Assembly (NCBI GenBank): GCA_021770065.1
Contig: JAETRR010000002.1
Coordinates: forward strand, 124,001 to 188,000
Origin: Lachnoclostridium sp.
GTDB taxonomy: Bacteria > Bacillota > Clostridia > Lachnospirales > Lachnospiraceae
Length of the DNA: 64,000 nucleotides
Direction: 5' to 3'
Shown one piece after another: positions 27,021-35,535 of the stretch. Every line of letters starts with the position of its first letter. Position 1 is the stretch's first letter. A program made the position numbers and the translations under genes. The notes beneath the pieces were generated by a model. The model had not been told where the DNA came from. It did not search any database and saw only the letters and a list, made by a program, of their open reading frames with translations.

Positions 27021-27548
27021 TTATTTTTTGTTGTAATAGCTATATGTAATAAAGCATATTATGCTGCAGAACAAATGTAATATCATACCAAAACCAAACA
27101 TCATGCATATGAAGGTTATATTAGGCGTGAAGATACCTTTTGATATACATTTGTACATAATCGGATAATATATCAGATTTATAATTATTGATATACCAAA
27201 GCAATAGTATGTTTTGCCGTTGCCGATTAATATGCTGTCAAATAAAACCGTATAATTGTATGCCAGGTAAAATGGGATTAAAATAACTAATATATGCTTA
27301 ATTGCCTCAGAATTTTTAATCCCCATAACGCTGGTCAGAAATGGATTTAACAGCGGAATAAAGCATAGCCATATAAGAAATGTTGTGATTATGACTAAGT
27401 GATAATGCTTCATTTTTGCCCGGGACAGTTCGTCCTTGCAATCTTTTTTTATTATTTCTGCTAATGCCGATATGGGGATAAGCATCAGCCCCCAGATGAT
27501 ATTGTTTGCTGTCCAGTAATTCCCCTGTTCTCTGACCGCATTTACCAT
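27021..27548 (-). pseudogene. C-terminal half of a MATE-like multidrug/polysaccharide exporter
   Basis: About 175 residues resembling the second half of a MATE-superfamily transporter, with four hydrophobic helices: the QGNYWTANNIIWGLMLIPISALAEIIKKD entry, then segments around IITTFLIWLCFIPLL, ILVILIPFYLAYNYTVLF and FGISIIINLIYYPIMY. The N-terminal half is missing. Codons upstream of residue 58 of the open frame are antisense to other remnants and look unrelated. AT-rich compared with the flanking housekeeping genes. Most likely a decayed copy; the intact MATE gene at 37786-39129 is a different protein. Confidence 0.6.
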
Positions 27549-27689
27549 TTTACATACGATTACAGAATATGAACATTTTATCATACGAAAGTCCTTAGGA
27601 AAACCTGTTAGTTTTTTGGAACTGACGGGTTTTCCTTTTTGAAAATCTGGCATGTTACGGATGCTTGAACATGCAAGTATTCTGATGGA

Positions 27690-27869
27690 ACAGCTTCCGG
27701 GTATGCTGCTGCTTCTCATTTTGCAATCGGCAGTGGAGTTACAGATTATTTGATTCTTGCTTTGTGAATTATTTTTACTTTAATCGGTGCCATGCTGACT
27801 GCTAAATTTGCAAACAAGGCTTCACTGAAGGTAATGTATAATTTTTCTAAAGTTGTGCATATTTGATAA
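27690..27869 (+). pseudogene. Remnant resembling the end of a TauE/SafE-type permease
   Basis: In one frame the sequence reads SGYAAASHFAIGSGVTDYLILAL, an in-frame TGA, then IIFTLIGAMLTAKFANKASLKV and a stop. The AAxSHF and GAxxxAKxAxKxS spacing recalls TauE/SafE family permeases. There is no start or N-terminal part. This is a weak, pattern-based call. Confidence 0.3.
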
Positions 27870-27937
27870 GAGATGTTTCTAACAGACTATTATTGTAATA
27901 ATTATGCTGGCATATGGAAGCATATCAGGAGGATTAT

Positions 27938-28552
27938 ATGAAGCGAGTTCCAAAACACATCGGCATCATTCCGGACGGCAACAGGCGCTGGGCAGAGCGA
28001 AATGGATTGAAAAAACAGGAAGGCTATGCATATGGGCTGGAACCGGGATTAAGGCTGCTTCGGGAAGCACAAAATCATGGGATACAGGAATTAACTTATT
28101 ATGGATTTACGGTAGATAACTGTAAGCGCCCTAAGGAGCAGGTCAATGCATTTTCAAAAGCCTGCATTGAGGCTGTTAAAATGATGGAACAGGAAAATAC
28201 AGAACTATATGTGATTGGCAATACCAATTCATCCTGTTTTCCCATTGAACTGCTTCCGTATGCGGATCGCAGGCGCCGGTCTGTCTATGATAAGGACACA
28301 TTGAGGGTGAATCTTTTGGTAAACTATGGCTGGGAATGGGATATGAAAAACGGCTGGGCATCCGGTGAAATACCAAGAATCGACATGGTAATCCGCTGGG
28401 GAGGGATGTGCCGCCTATCCGGTTTTCTTCCGATTCAGACCGTTTATTCGGATATTTATATTGTAAAAGAATTATGGCCGGATTTTCTGGAAGAACAGTT
28501 TACAGATGCATTAAAATGGTATCAGAAACAGGATATTACTTTAGGAGGATGA
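27938..28552 (+). CDS. Divergent, short cis-prenyltransferase (undecaprenyl diphosphate synthase family)
   Basis: 204 residues. The substrate-binding signature HIGIIPDGNRRWA is intact near the N terminus, and ELTYYGFTVDNCKRPKEQV matches the family's second block. The C-terminal block is RWGGMCRLSGFLPIQTVYSDIY, where housekeeping UppS has RTxGExRLSNFLLWQ; the glutamate is lost. The stretch between LLVNYGWEW and IDMVIRWGG is about half the usual length. AGGAGG precedes the ATG at 27938; an upstream ATG at 27914 is less well placed. Probably an accessory prenyltransferase of unusual chain length, or a non-functional relic. No polysaccharide genes surround it. Confidence 0.75.
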   Translation: MKRVPKHIGIIPDGNRRWAERNGLKKQEGYAYGLEPGLRLLREAQNHGIQELTYYGFTVDNCKRPKEQVNAFSKACIEAVKMMEQENTELYVIGNTNSSCFPIELLPYADRRRRSVYDKDTLRVNLLVNYGWEWDMKNGWASGEIPRIDMVIRWGGMCRLSGFLPIQTVYSDIYIVKELWPDFLEEQFTDALKWYQKQDITLGG

Positions 28553-28645
28553 AGATGTATCTGAACAGGATCATCCAGTTGAACGGAACACCGGATATTG
28601 CAGCGCAAGACGGGAGAGGGAAAAGTCCCAAAGCTTATAGTTTAG

Positions 28646-28685
28646 AAACAGGAAGATGGTTTTACCTAGTTCCTGTTTTTTTTAT
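28646..28685 (+). terminator. Terminator after the cis-prenyltransferase
   Basis: AACAGGAA at 28647-28654 pairs with TTCCTGTT at 28670-28677, followed by seven or more T. Confidence 0.7.
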
Positions 28686-28834
28686 GCCTTAAATGCGGAA
28701 AATACGTTTCTTCCATTATCTGTATATGAGCTAAAACGAATTTAAAGCCGCTGATTTAAGATGCAGAAAACATCAATTAGAGAAAAGGTCAAAGTGATGA
28801 TAGACAAAAGTATGGCGGATAGATTGTAATCGGA

Positions 28835-29056
28835 ATGGTCAATTTTATTTATACGATTCCATCCATTTTCCTTTTGGGGTTTCTGATACCGCTGTCAGGC
28901 ATTGGCGATACCACGGCGGTGATTGCCCTGAGCGTGTATGCGCTGCTTCCCATAGTGAGAAATACCTATACGGGGCTTACGAATGTAAATCCGCTGTTAG
29001 TTGAAGCGGCAACAGGGATGGGGAGCACACGAATGCAGACTCTTAAGAAAGTTTTG
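28835..29056 (+). pseudogene. Fragment of an osmoprotectant ABC transporter permease (OpuCB/EgtU-like)
   Basis: About 70 residues of an OpuC-type permease are visible, including [32 protein letters not shown] and [17 protein letters not shown]. Both the N terminus and the end of the membrane domain are missing, and the frame then runs into a shifted binding-domain remnant. It is the first of three adjoining pieces of one broken transporter. Confidence 0.8.
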
Positions 29057-29082
29057 AGCGTGAGGATGGATATGATGCCCTT

Positions 29083-29445
29083 TGCCGGACATATCATCTG
29101 GATTTTAAGGATACCATGGATTTGGACATTGGCCTGAAATATGATGCCATTCATCAAAAGAAAATAGATGTTATGAATATTTTTACCACGGACGGCCAGC
29201 TTGCAGTTTCTGACGTGGTAGTCCTTGAGGATGATAAGGGGCTTTACCCATCCTATATGTGTGGATTTGTGGTTCGGAATGAAGTGCTGGAAGAGTATCC
29301 GGAGCTGCAGACAATCTTTGATAAAACGGAGTATTTGATTACGGATGGGGAAATGGCCGAGATGAACTATCAGGTAGAAACCGGGGGAAAGGAACCGGAG
29401 GATGTGGCTGCCGCATTTTTGAGGGAAAAGGGTCTGATAGAGTAA
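29083..29445 (+). pseudogene. C-terminal fragment of the osmoprotectant-binding domain (OpuCC/EgtUC-like)
   Basis: In a frame shifted from the permease piece, [29 protein letters not shown] leads into GQLAVSDVVVLEDDKGLYP and YEPELQTIFDK-like segments (here EEYPELQTIFDK), ending in AAAFLREKGLIE. This is the second lobe of a glycine-betaine/ergothioneine-type binding domain; in this family permease and binding domain are often one polypeptide. An internal deletion plus frameshift separates it from the permease remnant. Confidence 0.8.
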
Positions 29446-29474
29446 GAAAAGTTTTATAAAAGGAGAGTTGCTCT

Positions 29475-29708
29475 GTGAAAGCAGTGGAATATAGAAATAT
29501 CCGTATGGATTACGGAGATACGGTGATTATAAAGGATTTTAACTTATCGGTTCTTCGAGGGGAATTTGTGACGATTATCGGCTCCTCCGGGTGCGGAAAG
29601 ACGACAATTCTGAAATCGGTAGTCCCTTGGATACGTTTTGTTCGCAGGGATGGGTGGGAAGAATTTTCAACCAAGATAAATTACATAAAAATGTGTAAAT
29701 GCACATAA
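29475..29708 (+). pseudogene. N-terminal fragment of an osmoprotectant ABC transporter ATPase (OpuCA-like)
   Basis: A GTG start after AGGAG gives [24 protein letters not shown] and an intact Walker [13 protein letters not shown], then diverges at [12 protein letters not shown] and stops. Signature, Walker B and regulatory domains are absent, so it cannot be active. In an intact operon this gene would complete the importer whose other parts are decayed just upstream. Confidence 0.8.
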
Positions 29709-29925
29709 AATAGGAATGAAGGCTTGAACAGGATTAAATTATGGCGAAATGAGGAAGGAATTGCGGTGATTGGGATCATGGATTTTCTCTTGAATCCCAA
29801 TAGTCTGGAGTTGTAATTTGCTGATATATGCTGCACAGAATAGTGAAAAAACGGCAATAGAAAACCTGCAGGCTTCTTTAAAGTTAAAAGAATCTGCAGG
29901 TATTTTGGTTATATATACAGCTATT

Positions 29926-30159
29926 TTATTGAACAAAGGACTCCATATAATTTTTTCCCCATTGTTCCATGGAAGACAGGATAGGACGCATGGATTCTCC
30001 TAACTCTAACAATGAATATTCTACTCTGGGCGGAACCTCCGGATAGACGGTGCGGACAATGATGCCATCAGATTCCATGGATCTCAGCTGTCTGTCAGAA
30101 CTTTCTGGCTGATCCCCTCTAAAAGAGATAAGGGCAGATGCCGGGAGATGGCGCAGCAT
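29926..30159 (-). pseudogene. C-terminal remnant of an HxlR-family regulator
   Basis: The end [33 protein letters not shown] matches the winged part of HxlR regulators. In the adjacent frame ISQKVLTDS appears where it should precede LRSME, so a small frameshift breaks the gene near 30100, and the N-terminal helix is missing. A CTGCAGG-arm hairpin (29864-29901) lies downstream on its 3' side. Confidence 0.7.
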
Positions 30160-30252
30160 GCGTCTGGATGAAAATTCCTGGAGAACTTATTGGCTTGCTA
30201 AAAACTTAAAGGAGCTAGACCAAAATGTGCAATTAAGTTTTGCATAAAAATC

Positions 30253-30288
30253 TTGAAATCATAATACAATTGTAATATAATTGTATTA
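30253..30288 (+). promoter_or_regulatory. Promoter and palindromic operator of the toxin-antitoxin operon
   Basis: TTGAAA at 30253-30258, 17-base spacer, TATAAT at 30276-30281. A perfect inverted repeat TAATACAATT (30262-30271) / AATTGTATTA (30279-30288) straddles the -10, so repressor binding would block polymerase. This fits autoregulation by the antitoxin. Confidence 0.8.
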
Positions 30289-30305
30289 CAAAGGAGGCGC
30301 TTATA

Positions 30306-30581
30306 ATGGCTAAAGAGGCAACATTGCAGGTGAGAATGGATTCAGAGTTAAAAGAACAGGCAGAACTGTTATACAAGCAGCTAGGTACATCCTTTGCAGA
30401 AGCAGTAAGAATATTTGCAAGACAAAGCGTAGAGGATAGGGCAATGCCTTTTACCATGCATTTATCATCCGGCAGCTCTAAAAGAACATTGGGAATTGCA
30501 AATGGGAAGTACAAAATTCCAGATGACATAGATGAGTGCAATAGTGAAATATTGGAGATGTTTGGAGAAAAGGAGATATGA
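30306..30581 (+). CDS. RelB/DinJ-family antitoxin
   Basis: 91 residues. The ribbon-helix-helix N terminus ATLQVRMDSELKEQAELLYKQLGTSFAEAVRIFARQSV is typical of DinJ. The C-terminal tail GKYKIPDDIDECNSEILEMFGEKE would wrap the toxin. AAAGGAGG lies at 30290. Its stop overlaps the toxin start by four bases (ATGA). It probably neutralises the downstream PIN toxin and represses the operon through the palindrome at 30262-30288. Confidence 0.88.
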   Translation: MAKEATLQVRMDSELKEQAELLYKQLGTSFAEAVRIFARQSVEDRAMPFTMHLSSGSSKRTLGIANGKYKIPDDIDECNSEILEMFGEKEI

Positions 30582-30982
30582 GAATACTGCTGGACACTCA
30601 TATTGCTTTGTGGGCGATTGCTGATACGGCAAAGCTGTCAGTTGAAGCAATAAAACTTCTTGAATCAGAAAACAATGATATTTTTTATAGTATCGCTTCT
30701 GTGTGGGAAGTAGCAATTAAACATAAGCTAAAGCCGGAAAGCATGCCGATATCAGAGGAAGAATTTGTTGAGCTGTGTGAAAATACAGGATTTGTCTGCC
30801 TGCCAATCTATGCGGAGCATGTGTTTTGTATAAAAACCTTAGAACGCTCAAAGGATGTGCCAAAGCACAATGATCCGTTTGACAGGATGTTGCTTGCACA
30901 GGCAAAATGTGAAAATCTAAAACTAATGACACATGATTCTCTGATTCCGTACTATGAAGAAAGCTATGTGATAAGTATATGA
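30578..30982 (+). CDS. PIN-domain toxin (VapC-like ribonuclease)
   Basis: 134 residues. Acidic residues expected for the PIN active site are present: LLDTHIALWA near the N terminus, YSIASVWEVAIKHKL, and KHNDPFDRMLLAQA with the paired aspartates, then LMTHDSLI. Studied VapC proteins cleave tRNA or rRNA. It is translationally coupled to a DinJ-type antitoxin, whereas DinJ classically pairs with YafQ/RelE-fold toxins, so the pair is a mixed type. A terminator follows at 30997-31022. Confidence 0.9.
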   Translation: MRILLDTHIALWAIADTAKLSVEAIKLLESENNDIFYSIASVWEVAIKHKLKPESMPISEEEFVELCENTGFVCLPIYAEHVFCIKTLERSKDVPKHNDPFDRMLLAQAKCENLKLMTHDSLIPYYEESYVISI

Positions 30983-30996
30983 AAATGCTGTAATTG

Positions 30997-31022
30997 AAAA
31001 GAGCCAATACCGGCTCTTTTTT
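30997..31022 (+). terminator. Terminator of the toxin-antitoxin operon
   Basis: AAAAGAGCC and GGCTCTTTT arms with a six-base loop, followed by TT. Confidence 0.85.
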
Positions 31023-31208
31023 GTGACAAATAAAGAAAATATAATGGACAGAAACTCCTTATACTGATTCGCAAATTTGATATTTTGTGCCGGCTGTTTC
31101 GCAAGTTTCAAAAAGGTATTGCTTATGACGCTGCGTAATGAATTATAATATTCAGTGACAAAGTACAAAAAGGAGATCCTGTCCGATGTGTGGGGAGGGA
31201 AAAGAATT

Positions 31209-32009
31209 ATGGAAAAATACAGGGCAATACCGTCGGGGTTTATGACAGTCGGAGAGATAGCAAAGAAAATGGGCGTTACCGTCCGCACTCTGCAGTATTA
31301 TGATAAAGAGGGACTGCTCCCACCGTCAGCAGAAAGCGAAGGCGGACGCAGGCTTTATACGGATAAGGATTTAATCATGCTCCACCAGATTCTATCCTTG
31401 AAATCATTGGGATTTTCGCTGGATGATATAAAACAGCGTCTGATTTCCTTGGAGACACCCGAAGAGGTTGCGGATGCGCTCACAAAGCAGGCAGATACCA
31501 TACGTCGGAAAATAGAGCAGCTCACGGCTTCTTTGACGGCCATTGAAAGACTGAGAGCCGAAGTACTGCAGATGCAGACCGTAAGCTTTAAAAAGTATGC
31601 GGATATTATCGTGAACCTGCAGATGCAGAATGAATTTTACTATCTCATTAAGCACTTCGATGATGACACCCTTGATCATATACGCAATCATTTTGATAAA
31701 AAGAGCGGCCTGGACTTTATGGACAGATTTAATGGTTTGACTGATGAAATCCTGCGGCTTAAAAAAGATCATGTACCGCCCGAAAGCGAAGAAAGCCAGC
31801 AGATTATCAAAATGTATTGGGACCTGATTATGGAGTTTACAGATGGAGATACGAGCATGCTGCCAAAGCTCATGGAAATGGGAGATATTGATACGGCTGC
31901 AAATGCATGGGAAGAAAAGCAGAAAACCGTAAATGAGTATCTGGAACCGGCTCTGCAGATCCATTTTACAAGGCTGGGAGTAAATCCTTTTGGGGAGGCA
32001 GAAAAGTGA
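31209..32009 (+). CDS. MerR-family transcriptional regulator
   Basis: About 266 residues. The N-terminal MerR winged helix reads MTVGEIAKKMGVTVRTLQYYDKEGLLPPS, followed by the long dimerisation helix (residues about 80-125). A C-terminal effector region of about 140 residues resembles TipAS-like or MTA-type domains (MDRFNGLTDEI, MYWDLIMEF). GGGAGGGAAAAG precedes the ATG at 31209; an upstream ATG at 31155 is less likely. It overlaps the ABC ATPase gene (GTG inside its stop), so regulator and transporter are one operon, probably induced by the exported compound. Confidence 0.9.
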   Translation: MEKYRAIPSGFMTVGEIAKKMGVTVRTLQYYDKEGLLPPSAESEGGRRLYTDKDLIMLHQILSLKSLGFSLDDIKQRLISLETPEEVADALTKQADTIRRKIEQLTASLTAIERLRAEVLQMQTVSFKKYADIIVNLQMQNEFYYLIKHFDDDTLDHIRNHFDKKSGLDFMDRFNGLTDEILRLKKDHVPPESEESQQIIKMYWDLIMEFTDGDTSMLPKLMEMGDIDTAANAWEEKQKTVNEYLEPALQIHFTRLGVNPFGEAEK

Positions 32010-32821
32010 GCAGAGGAATACAGGTACAGGAATTAAGGAAAAGCTATGGCCGCCATATGGTTCTGAAAGGACTTGATTTTCAGATTAAGGCAGGAGAGGT
32101 ATTCGCCTTACTTGGCATAAACGGAGCAGGAAAGACAACCACACTCGAATGTATGGAAGGCTTGAAAAAATATGACAGCGGTACGGTTACCGTAAACGGG
32201 AAAAGAGGGATTCAGCTTCAGTCAGCATCCCTGCCCGCACACATCCGGCCAATGGAGGCTGTAAAGCTCTTTGCAAAATGGAATAAAGCGAAGGCTGACG
32301 ATTCCATGCTTGAGGCCCTCGGGATAAAGGAGATGGAAAAGAAGCAATATATTCAGCTTTCAACAGGGCAGAAACGGCGGCTGCATCTGGCTCTGGCCCT
32401 TATCGGCGATCCGGATATTATTTTTCTTGACGAACCTACAGCAGGACTTGACGTTGAGGGAAGGCTGTCACTGCACGGGCAAATCCGGAAATTAAGATCA
32501 CGGGGAAAAACGGTTGTTTTAGCCAGCCATGATATGGCAGAGGTAGAAACCTTATGTGACCGTATAGCGATTCTCAATGACGGAAATATTGTCTTTTGCG
32601 GTACTCCGTCGGAACTGACCGATAAAATCGGGAAAAAATACGTTATCCATATAAAAACACAGCAGGGAGACCGTACCCTGGAAACGGACAGTATAGAAGA
32701 TACCCTGCTTTCCCTGCTTGGCGAGCTAAAACACAGAGGAATCGGAGTGCTGGATATTAAAGTTGACAGAGGCACACTGGAACAGCATTTTATGGAAATG
32801 GCAGGGAGGGCTGAAAAATGA
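32006..32821 (+). CDS. ABC transporter ATP-binding protein (drug-export type)
   Basis: 271 residues. Walker A GINGAGKTTT, signature LSTGQKRRL, Walker B IIFLDEPTAGLD and switch histidine in LASHD. There is a C-terminal extension of about 60 residues after the ATPase core, common in ABC-2 exporters. It starts with GTG overlapping the merR stop, with GGGGAGG upstream, and overlaps the permease gene by ATGA. It energises the exporter encoded by the next gene. Confidence 0.93.
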   Translation: MSRGIQVQELRKSYGRHMVLKGLDFQIKAGEVFALLGINGAGKTTTLECMEGLKKYDSGTVTVNGKRGIQLQSASLPAHIRPMEAVKLFAKWNKAKADDSMLEALGIKEMEKKQYIQLSTGQKRRLHLALALIGDPDIIFLDEPTAGLDVEGRLSLHGQIRKLRSRGKTVVLASHDMAEVETLCDRIAILNDGNIVFCGTPSELTDKIGKKYVIHIKTQQGDRTLETDSIEDTLLSLLGELKHRGIGVLDIKVDRGTLEQHFMEMAGRAEK

Positions 32822-33534
32822 GTGGTTTTTTATATGGTGCGGCATTACAGTGGAAGCTGGATATAAGAAGCAAATCGCTGCTCGTTACCTGTTATATCGT
32901 TCCCCTGATTTTCTTCCTTCTCATGGGCGGCATTTTTACCTCTGTTATGCCGGAAATGAAAGGCACACTCATTCAATCCATGCTTGTGATGAGCGTGTCA
33001 ATGGGAGCGTTTATCGGCCTGCCGCCGTCGCTGATTGAAACGTATGGAAGTGATATCAAAAAAGTTTATAAGGCAAACGGAGTACCTTTATACTCAGGAT
33101 TGATTACAATGTTTCTTTCTGCATTTATCCATTTGATGATTTCCTGTATTCTGATACTGCTGCTTGCCCCTGTGCTGTTCGAAGCGGTTCTGCCGGCGAA
33201 TATTCCGGAGTTCTTTTCTGCGCTTGCCATATATATGACGGCATCTTTAAGCATCGGATGCATATTGGGACTGGCTGTAAAGAGTCAGGCAAAGCTCACT
33301 ATGACAGCGCAGCTTGTATTTCTGCCCTCGATCATGCTTTCGGGCATTATGTTTCCCATGGATCTGCTGCCGGATTCCCTTGAATCCATAGGACACATTT
33401 TCCCTGCCTCCTGGGGATACCGGCTGATGCTGGATAACGGATTCTGCTTTGAAAATCTATGGTATTTACTGCTCGTATTCTGTGGGGCAGCCATCGTATG
33501 CGGGATACTTTTAAAAGGACAGAGGGATGAATAG
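32818..33534 (+). CDS. ABC-2 type transporter permease
   Basis: 238 residues with six hydrophobic segments: near residues 20-40, 55-75, 95-118, 132-150, 160-180 and 215-232. The typical ABC-2 layout includes FLPSIMLSGIMFPMDLLPDSLESIGHIFPASW before the last helix. It is translationally coupled to the ATPase. The substrate is unknown; the MerR gene suggests a small amphipathic or antibiotic-like compound. Confidence 0.9.
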   Translation: MSGFLYGAALQWKLDIRSKSLLVTCYIVPLIFFLLMGGIFTSVMPEMKGTLIQSMLVMSVSMGAFIGLPPSLIETYGSDIKKVYKANGVPLYSGLITMFLSAFIHLMISCILILLLAPVLFEAVLPANIPEFFSALAIYMTASLSIGCILGLAVKSQAKLTMTAQLVFLPSIMLSGIMFPMDLLPDSLESIGHIFPASWGYRLMLDNGFCFENLWYLLLVFCGAAIVCGILLKGQRDE

Positions 33535-33712
33535 TCCGGAGGGAGACACCGTAAAAATACAGCAGGCTTTCAATTTTATTTATAGGAAAATGGAATCTGT
33601 TCATCCCTGTTGACAAATTGTAAACTATTCTTGGTAGCTTTTCAGCTGAAGTGATTTTATACTCACATCATCATATAACAGCATTGCGGAGATTAAACAG
33701 GAGGTACTGAGA

Positions 33713-34111
33713 ATGAAATTTAATGAAAAACTTTTAGATTTGCGAAAAAAGCAGGGACTATCCCAGGAAGAGCTGGGGATGGAGCTTAGTGTATCCAGGC
33801 AGACGATCTCCAAATGGGAGTCAGGCCAGTCTTATCCGGACTTTCAGAGGCTTGTGATGCTCAGCGACTATTTTGGCATGTCTCTGGATGAGCTGGTGAG
33901 GGATCTGGATGTACAGGATGTACGGGAGCAGAATTTAACCGAAGAAAAAGTGGCTTCCCTGTATTCCGATGTGGAGCGTGGAAAAGAATTATTGCGAAAA
34001 TGCATCAAAGGCATCTGTTATGCAGGGTGTATCTTTCTTGTATTTGCTGTAATTACCTTTGTGATCCATCTGATTTATCCGGATATTCCGTGGCTATGGA
34101 GAACCTATTAG
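33713..34111 (+). CDS. XRE-family regulator with a C-terminal membrane segment
   Basis: 132 residues. An HTH at about 8-60 (LRKKQGLSQEELGMELSVSRQTISKWESGQSYPD) is followed by a charged linker and one transmembrane helix (about 103-125). This is the common Firmicutes type of membrane-tethered HTH protein. AGGAGGT precedes the ATG. Its end overlaps a fragment of an unrelated permease (34097-34365), so whatever it once regulated downstream has probably been replaced. Confidence 0.88.
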   Translation: MKFNEKLLDLRKKQGLSQEELGMELSVSRQTISKWESGQSYPDFQRLVMLSDYFGMSLDELVRDLDVQDVREQNLTEEKVASLYSDVERGKELLRKCIKGICYAGCIFLVFAVITFVIHLIYPDIPWLWRTY

Positions 34112-34365
34112 GGAGTGCTTCAGAAAGAGAGATACCTATTTTCAGCACAATTCCCGTTGCGGAAGCACTGCTGGAAAAGGGCGCACAGCTTGGCACGCTC
34201 CTCAGTTTTATGATGGCTGTTACTACACTGAGCCTGCCTTCCATCATCATGCTGCGTAAAGCAGTTAGGCCGAAGCTGTTGTGGCTCTTTATTGGGATAT
34301 GTTTCCTCGGGATTATCATTGTCGGGTATCTGTTCAATGTGTTCCGGTACTTGCTTTTTATATAA
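34097..34365 (+). pseudogene. C-terminal fragment of a UPF0718/YraQ-type permease
   Basis: About 89 residues containing FSTIPVAEALLEKGAQLGTLLSFMMAVTTLSLPSIIMLRKA and a last helix, matching the end of YraQ/DUF318 permeases. The first two thirds are missing, and the fragment starts inside the XRE gene in another frame. A 13-bp perfect terminator stem follows, consistent with this being the true 3' end of the lost gene. Confidence 0.7.
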
Positions 34366-34395
34366 CCCCAGAACCAGTATATTGGTTCTGGGGTT
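34364..34395. terminator. Strong hairpin, probable terminator
   Basis: AACCCCAGAACCA (34364-34376) and TGGTTCTGGGGTT (34383-34395) pair perfectly over 13 bp. The T tract is short. Confidence 0.7.
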
Positions 34396-34543
34396 TGTAT
34401 GGTCAGAAGATATGAAATACTTTTTAGGCATAACAAAGGCATGTGAACTAAGTATTTGCTGTGTGTTTCTTTTTGCTTTATACTATAGGTGTATCAAAGC
34501 ATGGCATGAATGTGTCTAATCTATTGTTGGAGGTGAAAATGAT

Positions 34544-34660
34544 ATGGAAATTGCCGTATTAGAAGGAAGCCCTAACAGGAAAGGCTCCTCAAATCTGCTG
34601 GCTGCGGAATTTATTCGTGGTGCCAAAGAATCAAGGCATAGCGTTCGGGTCATGGAATAG
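34544..34660 (+). pseudogene. N-terminal remnant of an NADPH-dependent FMN reductase/flavodoxin-fold protein
   Basis: After a TTGGAGG site, EIAVLEGSPNRKGSSNLLAAEF gives the FMN phosphate-binding start of the family. The frame stops after 38 residues. About 80 bases of unrelated sequence follow (another frame reads LTLVETKTYDSGAVFIHYK before a stop), probably the tail of a second decayed gene. Confidence 0.75.
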
Positions 34661-34779
34661 AACAGACAATGGCGACAGCAAGCCGGCACCGCTGACGCTG
34701 GTCGAAACAAAGACCTATGATTCCGGTGCAGTATTCATTCATTACAAAACAAAATAAGAAATCATGATAGGAGGAACTG

Positions 34780-35253
34780 ATGATGAGTAAAAAATTAGTT
34801 GCATATTTTTCTGCAAGCGGTAAGACAAAGCGTGCTGCCGAACGGCTGGCAAAAGCGGCTGGCGCGGATCTGTTTGAGATTCGTCCCGTAGTGCCGTATA
34901 CCGATGGGGATTTGAACTGGAACGATAAACACAGCCGCAGCAGTGTGGAAATGAACGATCCCGCTTCCCGCCCGGAGATTGCGGAGATATGCCCCGACAT
35001 GGCGGATTATGACACGGTGTTCGTTGGGTTCCCTATTTGGTGGTATGTAGCACCTCACATCATTGCAACATTCGTGGAGAGCTATGACTTCACAGGGAAA
35101 ACGATGATTCCTTTTGCTACCTCTGGTGGCAGCGGCATGGGTAAGACATTGGATGAACTGAAGAAGCTCTGCCCTGATGCAGCCTGGAAGGAAGGGAAGC
35201 TGCTCAATCGTGTGTCTGAAAAGGAACTGGCAGAGTGGGCAGACAGATTTTAA
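34780..35253 (+). CDS. Flavodoxin, cytoplasmic
   Basis: 157 residues. It has the N-terminal FMN loop YFSASGKTKRAAERLAKAAGAD, then IRPVVPYTDGDLNWND, the FVGFPIWWYVAPHIIATFVES isoalloxazine loop and FATSGGSGMGKTLDEL. This is the Flavodoxin_4 type commonly found beside aldo/keto reductases in Clostridia. AGGAGG is upstream; the ATG at 34783 is an equally good start. Electron donor and acceptor are unknown. It closely resembles the flavodoxin domain of the lipoprotein at 36901-37611. Confidence 0.92.
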   Translation: MMSKKLVAYFSASGKTKRAAERLAKAAGADLFEIRPVVPYTDGDLNWNDKHSRSSVEMNDPASRPEIAEICPDMADYDTVFVGFPIWWYVAPHIIATFVESYDFTGKTMIPFATSGGSGMGKTLDELKKLCPDAAWKEGKLLNRVSEKELAEWADRF

Positions 35254-35267
35254 GGAGATTTCTTGGA

Positions 35268-35376
35268 TTCTTGCTAAGGATGCCCTGTTTCCTATCGTTG
35301 TAACGGACCCTTATCCTGATAACTATGATGAATGCTTGGATCGTGCTGCAGATGAAAAGGCAGAAAGGGCAGATTA
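35268..35376 (+). pseudogene. Flavodoxin-like remnant
   Basis: One frame reads DALFPIVVTDPYPDNYDECLDRAADEKAE, like the segment after the first helix of a flavodoxin. There is no start codon or FMN loop. It probably remains from a neighbouring duplicate. Confidence 0.45.
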
Positions 35377-35476
35377 AGTCTTTGACTTGGTAAATAAGAA
35401 TACGATGCCCCTAATATTTATGATTCTTTGTGAACAGGCTTTTAGATATGCTTAAAATGAAAGTTAAATCGGAATC

Positions 35477-35505
35477 TTGCTTTTCAAGCATATTTTATGT
35501 ATAAT
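35477..35505 (+). promoter_or_regulatory. Promoter of the LysR gene
   Basis: TTGCTT (35477-35482), 17 bases, TATAAT (35500-35505). The -35 lies within a TGCTTTTCAAGCA palindrome, a plausible autoregulatory LysR site. Confidence 0.6.
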
Positions 35506-35535
35506 ATAGAAAAAGTTTTTTCAAGAGGATTTGCA

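Noticed and set aside
28555..28692. 46-codon open frame after the cis-prenyltransferase
   Set aside because: Its last third is the terminator stem and T run, the start is not well placed, and the protein resembles nothing I know.
29739..29936. Minus-strand frame with a CTGCAGG hairpin
   Set aside because: The frame crosses a hairpin with arms at 29864 and 29894 and has no family features.
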